Assembly: GCA_029880775.1 (NCBI GenBank)
Contig: JAOUNV010000143.1
Span: 1-6,002, forward strand
Origin: Nitrospinota bacterium
GTDB lineage: Bacteria > Nitrospinota_A > UBA7883
Reading direction: 5' to 3'
Length of the DNA stretch: 6,002 nucleotides
Shown here: piece by piece, positions 1-5,989 of the stretch
Layout: every line of letters starts with the position of its first letter
Position numbering within the stretch: the stretch's first letter is position 1
Notes under the pieces: model-generated
What the model saw: the letters and a program-made list of their open reading frames with translations, nothing else
Told to the model about the DNA's origin: nothing
Databases searched by the model: none
Program-made: the position numbers and the translations under genes

Positions 1-941
1 GTGCCCGTGTCCACGCAAAGGTCGCCGCACTTGGTTTCGCCTCTGCCACAGCTGGCCCCGGCCGTGTCATTGGGGACGCACATACCCTCGCGGCATGTCT
101 CGCCCACCCAGCATTCGTTCCCGCAGGCGCCGCAATTGTATATGTTCCACAGAATATTGGTGCAAACAAACCACCCAGGTGGCTGCTGTGCGTTTCCCAG
201 GCAGTCGACCGAATCCGGATCCGGACAATATCCTGGCCGCTCGCAATAACCATATGAGCACTCCAGCCCTTCCTCGCAGACATTCCCGCAGGCGCCGCAA
301 TTTTCCGAATCAAATTGGGTGTCCCTGCACATCAGCGTCGTCGAGGAACTGGGCGCGCAATTGACAGGATAGTCGTCTGGACAATTGGTTGTATCCTCAC
401 ATACTCCGCCGATACACGAGTGCGTGGCTGGGCAGGCGTTTCCGCATGCTCCGCAATTGCCGTTGTTCGTTTCCAGGGAAATACATCTCCCAGAGCAATA
501 TGTTTGCCCTTCGAATACGCAATTAAATTGCGCACCTGGGATACCAGACACGGAAGGGGTAAGCAGGGAGTGGTCGAATCCGGCGGATACCACCAGATAG
601 CTGTAGGTCCAGCCGTTCATTAACCCGTGATGTACATAGGAATTCCTGGTGACATTTTGGATAACGTTACTTTCTGTGGTGGGAGAAGCATCCAGGAGGC
701 TATCCAGGCCGGTTCTTGCTCTGGTTCCTGTGTCCACGCTCCAGACAATATCGTAAGCGGAGGTTCCAGCCGCCTTGTCCCACTTTAATGTATTCTGGCC
801 ATTGCCAGGTGTCACCATCAGTCCCGTGACCGGGCCGGAGTTGTCAGAATCGCCTGTACAAGCGTTGAAGATAGTCGGAGTCGCCAGGGCCACTATTGCA
901 ACAACGACAAAAATGAATTGTCTAAAATACCTGCGAATCAT
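1..941 (-). CDS. Cysteine-rich Stig1-like repeat lipoprotein with FN3-like domain (3' end cut by window edge)
   Basis: The frame is open from an ATG at 941 to base 1: 313 complete codons with no stop, so the C-terminus is missing. Residues 1-27 form a signal peptide (basic MIRRYFRQ, then a hydrophobic stretch) ending at Cys28. The context IFNAC is an imperfect lipobox, so the protein is probably a lipoprotein exported across the inner membrane. Residues about 40-135 resemble a fibronectin type III fold (TLKWDKAAG, YDIVWSVDTG, YSYLVVSAG). From residue 141 come cysteine-rich units with an exact NCGACGN core at 162, 214 and 269, each continuing as C-x5-C-x4-C. A fourth unit starts at Cys298 and leaves the window. 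This is the Stig1-like pattern common in myxobacterial and related surface proteins. A GGAGG lies 5 bases before the ATG. The exact role is unknown; an extracellular adhesive or structural function is inferred. A plus-strand reading of the same bases is a shadow. Confidence 0.88.
   Translation of the reverse strand, partial: MIRRYFRQFIFVVVAIVALATPTIFNACTGDSDNSGPVTGLMVTPGNGQNTLKWDKAAGTSAYDIVWSVDTGTRARTGLDSLLDASPTTESNVIQNVTRNSYVHHGLMNGWTYSYLVVSAGFDHSLLTPSVSGIPGAQFNCVFEGQTYCSGRCISLETNNGNCGACGNACPATHSCIGGVCEDTTNCPDDYPVNCAPSSSTTLMCRDTQFDSENCGACGNVCEEGLECSYGYCERPGYCPDPDSVDCLGNAQQPPGWFVCTNILWNIYNCGACGNECWVGETCREGMCVPNDTAGASCGRGETKCGDLCVDTG
118..458 (-). repeat. Three DNA-level copies of the NCGACGN repeat core
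   Basis: A 20-base stretch at 118-137 recurs exactly at 283-302. A third copy at 439-458 differs at three positions. The copies encode the conserved centre of the cysteine-rich units, about 52 and 55 codons apart. The exact nucleotide match of the two downstream copies suggests recent internal duplication or gene conversion of that core, whereas the sequence between the cores has diverged and varies in length. Confidence 0.8.
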
Positions 942-946
942 GACTC

Positions 947-951
947 CCTCC
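947..951 (-). promoter_or_regulatory. Ribosome binding site of the cysteine-repeat lipoprotein
   Basis: GGAGG on the minus strand ends 5 bases before the ATG at 941. It is the strongest Shine-Dalgarno sequence before any gene in this window and fixes the start of the lipoprotein, whose next residues form a good signal peptide. Confidence 0.75.
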
Positions 952-961
952 GGTTAATACA

Positions 962-990
962 ATTAAACGGTAATGTGCAGATAGATGCAA
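962..990 (-). promoter_or_regulatory. Possible sigma-70-like promoter of the lipoprotein gene
   Basis: On the minus strand, TTGCAT (990-985) and TTTAAT (967-962) are separated by 17 bases. The -10 matches five of six consensus bases but the -35 matches only three. Transcription would begin just upstream of the GGAGG, giving a very short leader. It is a weak candidate chosen for spacing and position. Confidence 0.22.
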
Positions 991-1227
991 ACCATGTACT
1001 TCACAACTGAAAATCCCAGAGAGCTGCTAGTTCAAACACCCAAATCTTCTCGAATCAAAGAATCGATTTCCCATGCAACCCCCCATTAGGGTTAAGCAAA
1101 TGCCGCGGTTTGTCAAATGTTCAGCGATTCGTGGTACCATGCGATGCATATTCTGATCATTGATTGAATATCTTTCTCTCTGTCCCCCAAGCTCGGGAAT
1201 GTAATTTAACTGTTGAAATAATACGTG

Positions 1228-1255
1228 TTGCAAATTATCTGATATACCGTATACA
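1228..1255 (+). promoter_or_regulatory. Possible sigma-70-like promoter of the symporter gene
   Basis: TTGCAA (1228-1233) and TATACA (1250-1255) are 16 bases apart, each matching four of six consensus bases. The implied leader is about 95 bases. An overlapping alternative uses TTGAAA at 1213-1218 with TTATCT at 1235-1240. Neither is strong; the AT-rich 1201-1256 stretch is simply the most promoter-like part of the gap. Confidence 0.2.
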
Positions 1256-1356
1256 TGACCGTCGCATCCACAGGCGATGGTGGCTCCTGGTTTTATTCAA
1301 GTTCGGGTCCATGGGATAGGTGCGAATAAGCGTAACTGTTAGTAAATTGAGGCAAG

Positions 1357-2739
1357 ATGTACTTTAGCGTACTGATATACATAGCGCTGCTGGCCATGGT
1401 GGCGTGGCTCGGATGGAGAAAGACCCATACACTGGATGACCATATCCTGGCGGGGCGAACCATGCCTGTGTGGCTGGCCTCCTTCACCCTGGCGGCCACT
1501 TTGGTGGGCACAGGTGTAACGCTTGGAGTGGGGGAGCTTGCGTATCAATACGGCGTCTCCGCCATGCTATACCCGATAATTTTGGGAATCGCCCTGGCCG
1601 CCTCAATAGTCGCCACCGCCGGGGCCTTCCGCAAAAGCGGCGCCGCCACCATTCCGGAGCTTCTGGCGCGCACCTATGGCAAAAAAGTGCAGGCTCTTGC
1701 CGCCGGAGCATCCGCTCTGAAATGGATGGGGCCCACAGCGGCGCAATACCTGGCCGTAGGCTATATCATTCACGCCGCCACGGGGATGGATCCGGCCATA
1801 GCCATCATCGTGGGGGCGATACTCATAGTGGCATACGTGATCCTTGGCGGCGCTTGGGCCATCGCCTATACCGACTCGCTCCAGTTCGTGGTGGTGTATA
1901 TCGGATTCACATTCCTCTTTTTTAATGGCGTATCGGAAAACGGAGGAGTCTTCACAGTCTTGCAAAAGCTGGAGCCGGAATATTCCAGCTGGACCGGCGT
2001 GGGGATGTTCACCCTCACCGCATGGATCGGCTCCATAGTGGCGCTAAGCTTTGCCGATCAGGCGTGGCTACAACGCTCCGCTATGGTGAAAACCCCTAAA
2101 GACGCAGTGGTCTCCGGGCTGATCGCCGCCGCCATGGTGTTGCCTATTGGCTACTTCACCGTATACGCAGGGTTGCTGGCCGCCGTGCAGACCCCCGGCC
2201 TGGACCCGAAGACCGCCGTTCCAAACCTGATCTTTGTCTCCTTTTCACCCCAGGTTGCCGCGCTGTTCCTCACCGCAATTCTCGCCGCCGCCATGAGCTG
2301 TGTCGATTCCTGGCTCCACTCGTCCGCCACGTTGGTCACCCGAGATATCTATGTGGAGTTCATTCATCCGAAAGCCACGGAAAAGGAGCAAAAGTGGGTG
2401 ATGAACCTGGTGACCGCCACCATGGGCCTGGGCGCTGTGGCCCTGGCGCTGATATGGAAAGGAGCCATCATCTCGCTGGTGTTTCTGACATGGGTGTGGG
2501 GCTCCGGGATATACATCGGGCCGCTTTTGCTGGTGTGGTACTCGTCAAAAAGGATTTCGCCCGGGGCAGCCTTTTTCGTGATCGCTGCGGCGATAGTCGT
2601 GGGAACGGCGCTGACATACTATCCTTTGTTCGGTCTCAGCCCCATAATGACCGGTGCGATAGCCGGATACGCGCTCACCGCCGGGGCTTATCTGCTGTCC
2701 GCCAAGGCCCTGGATGAGAAAGAGGAACCGACCGACTGA
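1357..2739 (+). CDS. Sodium:solute symporter (SSS) family transporter, substrate unknown
   Basis: This is an integral inner-membrane protein of 460 residues with about twelve to thirteen hydrophobic helices, predicted to couple solute uptake to an ion gradient. Family marks are in order: DDHILAGR at 27-34 after the first helix; the SSS signature LGGAWAIAYTDSLQ at 163-176; WLQRSAMVKTPKDA at 237-250; and AAMSCVDS...TRDIY at 311-332, which aligns with the PutP stretch bearing Ser340/Thr341 of the Na2 sodium site. Ser314 is kept, but the second position is Cys315 rather than Ser or Thr. The length is slightly short of the usual 480-550, mainly through a short C-terminal tail; no regulatory domain follows. 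GAGG at 1349-1352 lies 4 bases before the ATG, and the first helix begins immediately, as in relatives. It stands alone on the plus strand. The substrate cannot be assigned; proline, solutes like pantothenate, sugars and carboxylates are all possible within the family. Confidence 0.93.
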   Translation: MYFSVLIYIALLAMVAWLGWRKTHTLDDHILAGRTMPVWLASFTLAATLVGTGVTLGVGELAYQYGVSAMLYPIILGIALAASIVATAGAFRKSGAATIPELLARTYGKKVQALAAGASALKWMGPTAAQYLAVGYIIHAATGMDPAIAIIVGAILIVAYVILGGAWAIAYTDSLQFVVVYIGFTFLFFNGVSENGGVFTVLQKLEPEYSSWTGVGMFTLTAWIGSIVALSFADQAWLQRSAMVKTPKDAVVSGLIAAAMVLPIGYFTVYAGLLAAVQTPGLDPKTAVPNLIFVSFSPQVAALFLTAILAAAMSCVDSWLHSSATLVTRDIYVEFIHPKATEKEQKWVMNLVTATMGLGAVALALIWKGAIISLVFLTWVWGSGIYIGPLLLVWYSSKRISPGAAFFVIAAAIVVGTALTYYPLFGLSPIMTGAIAGYALTAGAYLLSAKALDEKEEPTD

Positions 2740-2740
2740 C

Positions 2741-3592
2741 TCAGAAACTGGCCAGAGTGGCGTGGAGGCCTTTCACCACTTCGGCCATGGAATCGAAATC
2801 CAGCGTGTCGATGGTATCGGTCTCCTGGTGGTAGTTATGGTTGCGAAAATTGGCCGTGTCTGTCACCATCACCGCGCGGTATCCATGCTTCCAATAAGCG
2901 AAATTGTCGGATCGGTTAATCCCCCCGATCTGCTCTGGCGCCACCAATAATCTTGCGTTGATGTCTGAGCCTTTCCGGATTCCCCTGGCAAGCTTCCCCC
3001 CATGCCATGCGGATGGTGGATTGGCCGCCACGGCTATAAAGTCGGCGAACTTGGGATAAAACAGCCCCATGCCGGGAATCGGGTACTCCTGCCGCTGATC
3101 TTTGTTGAAATAACCTATCATCTCCAGGCACACCATCAGCTCCACTTCCGTCCCCTTCTCTTTAAGCAGTGAGGCGTGATTCATGCTCCCCATTTTCGCT
3201 GAACCATAGCATGGGCTCTCCTCGTTCACAAAAGCGACGAATATTATAGGCCTGTTGGCTTGTGTATTCCGGAGTAGCCGGGCCAGCTCCAAAAGCCCCG
3301 CCACGGCGGAGGTGTTATCGTCGGCTCCGGGGGAGCCGGGGACGGTATCGTAGTGGGCGCCGATCACCAGGATGGGGCCGGGTGGGCCAGGCTGTTCCGC
3401 GATGATATTAGCCACTGTTTTTTTGTATGCGCTGTAAGTTTGCCGACGGGGCTCGTATCCGATAGCGGCGAACTCGCCTTCTATATACTCCGCCGCCCGG
3501 CCCAGCGATCCATCCCGCCACATATGCCGCTCCCCGATATCGACGCTTAGCGTCTTCACATGGCGGTGAAGATTATCTTTCAGCGTGTCCAT
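2741..3592 (-). CDS. M28-family zinc metallopeptidase (aminopeptidase-like)
   Basis: This is a co-catalytic di-zinc exopeptidase of the M28 fold, predicted to release N-terminal residues from peptides. Numbered from the ATG at 3592 (283 residues), the site is complete: GAHYDTV gives His80 and Asp82; GADDNTS gives the bridging Asp91; FVNEES gives the general base Glu124 and ligand Glu125; CLEMIGYF gives Glu157; and NYHQETDT gives His255. SDNFAYW at 228-234 is also typical. No signal peptide is visible, so a cytoplasmic location is inferred, unlike many secreted M28 enzymes. Start choice: an in-frame TTG at 3601 would add three residues and overlap the upstream stop. I prefer the ATG, which begins 5 bases after that stop with an AGG 10 bases upstream. 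It is the last gene of the minus-strand cluster and probably coupled to the HD-GYP gene. The natural substrate is unknown. Confidence 0.93.
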   Translation of the reverse strand: MDTLKDNLHRHVKTLSVDIGERHMWRDGSLGRAAEYIEGEFAAIGYEPRRQTYSAYKKTVANIIAEQPGPPGPILVIGAHYDTVPGSPGADDNTSAVAGLLELARLLRNTQANRPIIFVAFVNEESPCYGSAKMGSMNHASLLKEKGTEVELMVCLEMIGYFNKDQRQEYPIPGMGLFYPKFADFIAVAANPPSAWHGGKLARGIRKGSDINARLLVAPEQIGGINRSDNFAYWKHGYRAVMVTDTANFRNHNYHQETDTIDTLDFDSMAEVVKGLHATLASF

Positions 3593-3597
3593 AGGTT

Positions 3598-5052
3598 TCA
3601 AGCCTGGTTTCCATCGGCGTACCTGGCGGCGATGTCGATAAACTCCTGTTCCATAGAGATGAATGTATCCACCAACTCAGGATCGAAATGCGCTCCTCGC
3701 CCTTCCACAATTATTCCCCTGGCGGCTTCATGCGTGAACGCGTCCTTATACACCCGCTTGCTGATCAGAGCGTCGTAGACATCGGCGATGGCCATAAGCC
3801 TGGCTGACAAGGGAATCTCATTCCCCTTCAATCCTTCCGGGTAGCCGGCGCCGTCCCATTTTTCGTGATGGCCATAAGCGATCTGCCGGGCGTATCGCAG
3901 GAATGAGCCCTCCCCCGCGTCCAAAATTTCTTCCGCCCGGATGAGGGCGTCGCGCCCCAACACCGGGTGGTTTTTCATGATCTCGAACTCCTCCGCCGTC
4001 AGCTTGCCAGGCTTTAGCAGGATCGCGTCCGGTATCCCCACCTTCCCGATATCGTGCAACGGAGCGCTCTTGTATAAAAGGTCGATCACCTCGTCGGTCA
4101 GCTCGTCTCTGAAATCAGGATTTTCCCGCAACGCCATCGCCAGAGCGCGGACATAGCCCTGGGTGCGCAGGATATGCCCGCCGGTCTCGTTGTCACGAGT
4201 CTCCGCCAGGGTGGCCAGCGAGAGGATGGTCACATCCCTGGTGCGGTGGACCTCCTCGGTCCTCTCCCGCAGGGCGGTGATCATCTGGTTGGTATACTCC
4301 CCCATCACGCCGAACTCGTCCCGGGAGCTGACCGGCACCATGGCGAACAGTTCCCCTTCCGATACAGAGGCCAGGGCGCCGTTCTGTAATCCAAAGAAGA
4401 GCCGGAGGTTGCGTTTGTATGAAAAAATAATGTTCACCAGATGAAACAGAAAGATCACCCCCACCAGAGCCATCTCACCCAACACAATGAAGGGGGGGCG
4501 AGAGTCGGAAGCTGGCACGGTTTTCAGCCACTCAAGGTCCTTATTGATCAGCAGGAAAAGGACCAACACAACCATTGACACGGTGACCATGGCCACCATG
4601 GCGAACCTGTTCACCATGGGGAATATCCGCTCCCCCGCCACCTTCAGCGCCCTCCCTTCCTTGGCGAACTCCATCGCCAGCGCCCACTCCAACGCCAGTG
4701 CCAGGTCCACCGCCGCAAAGAATCCAAGCGTCATGAATCCCGTCATCGCCTTCATGCCGGAGCCGGGGGGGAAGCTGTGGGCAATGCTATTGAAAGCTGT
4801 AATCGCCAGCGCCGCTATCAGGTAGAGGCCAAGATCCAGCAGGAACCCTCGTATGACACGCCGCTCCGGCGCGGCGGATATCACCAGCCAGGGACGCAAC
4901 ACCATCCGGGCGCCATACATGGCGATGAATACAATCGCCATGTATTTCGTCCATGTCCACACGGACAAGCCCTCAATGAAGGGGCACACCTGGCCACCAT
5001 AAAACGACAGGATGAGAAACGAGGTTATGTAGTGGATGGTTGCTCTAGTCAT
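3598..5052 (-). CDS. Membrane HD-GYP protein (c-di-GMP phosphodiesterase) with HAMP domain
   Basis: The 484-residue protein has about six membrane helices (roughly 9-28, 36-58, 70-92, 103-126, 148-170, 188-210). A HAMP-like linker follows at about 211-262 (VSEGEL, then SRDEFGVMGEYTNQM), then an HD-GYP domain from about 275 to 475. The expected metal ligands are present: Glu289, His293, His333-Asp334 in HDIGKVGIP, His362, His395-His396 and Asp424. The GYP loop is WDGAGYPEGL at 399-408. Presence of Glu289 fits the trinuclear-metal class. Hydrolysis of c-di-GMP at the inner membrane, controlled by the membrane part through the HAMP, is inferred from the family. The membrane region has no large periplasmic domain and I do not recognise its ligand. 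In-frame TGA and TAA codons lie a few codons upstream, so the ATG at 5052 is the earliest possible start, although no Shine-Dalgarno sequence precedes it. The M28 gene follows after 5 bases. Confidence 0.95.
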   Translation of the reverse strand: MTRATIHYITSFLILSFYGGQVCPFIEGLSVWTWTKYMAIVFIAMYGARMVLRPWLVISAAPERRVIRGFLLDLGLYLIAALAITAFNSIAHSFPPGSGMKAMTGFMTLGFFAAVDLALALEWALAMEFAKEGRALKVAGERIFPMVNRFAMVAMVTVSMVVLVLFLLINKDLEWLKTVPASDSRPPFIVLGEMALVGVIFLFHLVNIIFSYKRNLRLFFGLQNGALASVSEGELFAMVPVSSRDEFGVMGEYTNQMITALRERTEEVHRTRDVTILSLATLAETRDNETGGHILRTQGYVRALAMALRENPDFRDELTDEVIDLLYKSAPLHDIGKVGIPDAILLKPGKLTAEEFEIMKNHPVLGRDALIRAEEILDAGEGSFLRYARQIAYGHHEKWDGAGYPEGLKGNEIPLSARLMAIADVYDALISKRVYKDAFTHEAARGIIVEGRGAHFDPELVDTFISMEQEFIDIAARYADGNQA

Positions 5053-5092
5053 ATTGCCATTTTATCAGCAACTGAGGCCAGACGCACAACTC
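5053..5092 (-). other. 40-base gap between SMR exporter and HD-GYP genes
   Basis: No hairpin with a T-run and no convincing promoter is visible, so transcription probably reads through. Just before the HD-GYP start there is a three-codon frame (ATG at 5060-5058, stop at 5051-5049) whose TGA overlaps the HD-GYP ATG as ATGA. No Shine-Dalgarno sequence serves either start. Confidence 0.45.
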
Positions 5093-5422
5093 TCAATGAG
5101 GAACCGAAGATGAGAAAACATTCAACACCACCACGCCTGCGATTATCAACGCAAAGCCCGCCACCGCCGCCGCGTCTATTGTCTGGCCGAACAGCATCCA
5201 CCCCACGATAACGATCAGCATCAGCCCCACTCCAGACCATATGGCGTATGCGGTCCCGATGGGAATCACTCGCAGGGTGAGCGACAGGAAATAGAAAGAG
5301 GCGCTGTATCCCACCAGCACAATAAGCGATGGCCACAGTCGGGTGAACCCTTCGCTGGCCTTCAGGGCGCTGGTGGCCGCCACCTCCGCGGTGATGGCCA
5401 CTATCAGATATAGCCAGTGCAT
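5093..5422 (-). CDS. emrE: EmrE/Qac-type small multidrug resistance (SMR) exporter
   Basis: This is a four-helix inner-membrane antiporter subunit of 109 residues, working as a dimer that exchanges protons for cationic lipophilic drugs such as quaternary ammonium compounds. It lines up nearly end to end with E. coli EmrE: the proton- and drug-binding Glu13 (EmrE Glu14), SEGFTRLWPS at 23-32, Tyr39, Tyr59, and the signature PIGTAYAIWSGVG at 54-66 with Trp62 (EmrE Trp63). The helix-4 dimer motif G-x6-G-V is at 89-97, and the C-terminal Pro-His matches too. AIWSG rather than a Gdx/SugE-type AVWTG motif points to the drug-exporting Qac branch instead of guanidinium export. The ATG is 3 bases after the stop of the DUF4276 gene, with an AGGG 14 bases away, so translation probably depends on coupling. 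The symbol is by similarity only; the true substrate is untested. Confidence 0.95.
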   Translation of the reverse strand: MHWLYLIVAITAEVAATSALKASEGFTRLWPSLIVLVGYSASFYFLSLTLRVIPIGTAYAIWSGVGLMLIVIVGWMLFGQTIDAAAVAGFALIIAGVVVLNVFSSSVPH

Positions 5423-5425
5423 TAT

Positions 5426-5989
5426 TTATACAATGGCCCTTATGCCATCCATGAATTTATGAAAACTGCTTGATCGATTATCGGTTAAAGACAAATGGGG
5501 GCCTATTGCGCGAGAGCCTGCAACTTTCTGATATTTGCCCTTAACGAGCTTAGAAAGCCGCCTTGAAGGCATTTGAAGCCGATCAAGTTTGCGAGTTGAA
5601 TATTCGCTTTGCCGCTTTGATAAATTTACAACTCCAAGACCTTTTTCCACCGCTGCCAAGTCTCCTAAGTACCAGCTTTCAAGCTCCGTGATGGCAAGCC
5701 TTATTAATATATTCTTTTTTTTACAACTTTTGCTGATACTCTTAAGTTTATTAAGAATTGCTTCGCAAGGACCACTATCGGTATCGCGAATAACGATAAA
5801 GTGACTGTTCGGTTTTCTCCATAATTTCACTTTTCTTGAAAGATTTGCGTCAAGGTCACGTTTTCCCTCAAAGATAATGTACGTGGCATAACAATCTACA
5901 TTTATTTTCCCTCTTAGAAGCTTAGGTAAAAATCCTTCCAGCATGGCCCTGGCGGAAGGCTCTTCCAGGAGGAAAACCAGTTCTTTCAT
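5426..5989 (-). CDS. DUF4276-family protein, TOPRIM-like motifs
   Basis: This 187-residue soluble protein matches the DUF4276 family as I know it: MKELVFLLEEPSAR at the N-terminus, FEGKRDL at 40-46, VIRDTDSG at 66-73, TELESWYLGDLAAVE at 101-115 and YQKVAGSRAIGPHL at 153-166. The early Glu9/Glu10 on a predicted beta strand and the later Asp69-x-Asp71 resemble the metal-binding acidic pattern of TOPRIM nucleases; this is my inference, not an established activity. Family members often sit beside an AAA-type ATPase gene. No Shine-Dalgarno sequence is seen in the 13 bases upstream. The frame whose TGA overlaps the ATG (ATGA) is open to the window edge, so a coupled upstream gene is plausible. The gene is clearly more AT-rich than its neighbours (only 11 G+C in bases 5701-5760), suggesting transfer. 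An A8 run spans codons 90-92. The SMR gene starts 3 bases after its TAA. Confidence 0.88.
   Translation of the reverse strand: MKELVFLLEEPSARAMLEGFLPKLLRGKINVDCYATYIIFEGKRDLDANLSRKVKLWRKPNSHFIVIRDTDSGPCEAILNKLKSISKSCKKKNILIRLAITELESWYLGDLAAVEKGLGVVNLSKRQSEYSTRKLDRLQMPSRRLSKLVKGKYQKVAGSRAIGPHLSLTDNRSSSFHKFMDGIRAIV

Larger units (their letters stand above)
942..1356. other. Divergent intergenic region, no gene recognised
   Basis: About 415 bases separate the minus-strand lipoprotein from the plus-strand symporter. The region is more AT-rich than the flanking genes. It contains short features only: an AACCC/GGGTT inverted repeat (1077-1081 with 1089-1093), a TATAC-CG-TATAC direct repeat near 1245-1254, and a GGTACC palindrome near 1134. 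A 68-codon minus-strand frame (1233-1027) has no ribosome binding site or recognisable domain, and I do not call it a gene. The space must hold promoters for both divergent genes and could hold operators or a small RNA, but nothing there is convincing by eye. Confidence 0.6.

Noticed and set aside
1..623. Plus-strand and alternative minus-strand frames over the left end (for example 1-249, 95-364, 315-623)
   Set aside because: They are antisense or frame-shifted shadows of the cysteine-repeat lipoprotein, which has a signal peptide, conserved repeats and a strong ribosome binding site.
1077..1093. AACCC/GGGTT hairpin as a terminator
   Set aside because: It has only five base pairs, no following T-run on either strand, and lies upstream of both divergent genes rather than after one.
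1027..1233. 68-codon minus-strand frame in the divergent gap
   Set aside because: It has no ribosome binding site, no recognisable motif and sits in AT-rich intergenic sequence; the composition is that of a chance frame.
1285..1330. GTTCGGGTCC at 1301-1310 resembling a tRNA T-loop
   Set aside because: The flanking bases do not pair into a T-stem, and no acceptor stem, D-arm or anticodon arm can be built around it.
1470..1925. 151-codon plus-strand frame inside the symporter
   Set aside because: It is rich in Arg, Gly, His and Ser, typical of a shifted frame of a GC-rich membrane gene; the SSS frame explains the sequence.
3593..3601. TTG start at 3601 for the M28 peptidase
   Set aside because: It adds only three residues, has AGG just one base away and is weaker than the ATG at 3592. 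It cannot be excluded, since it would overlap the upstream stop in a coupling arrangement.
5049..5336. 95-codon minus-strand frame overlapping the SMR gene
   Set aside because: It is in another frame of a clear EmrE-like gene and shows no family features of its own.
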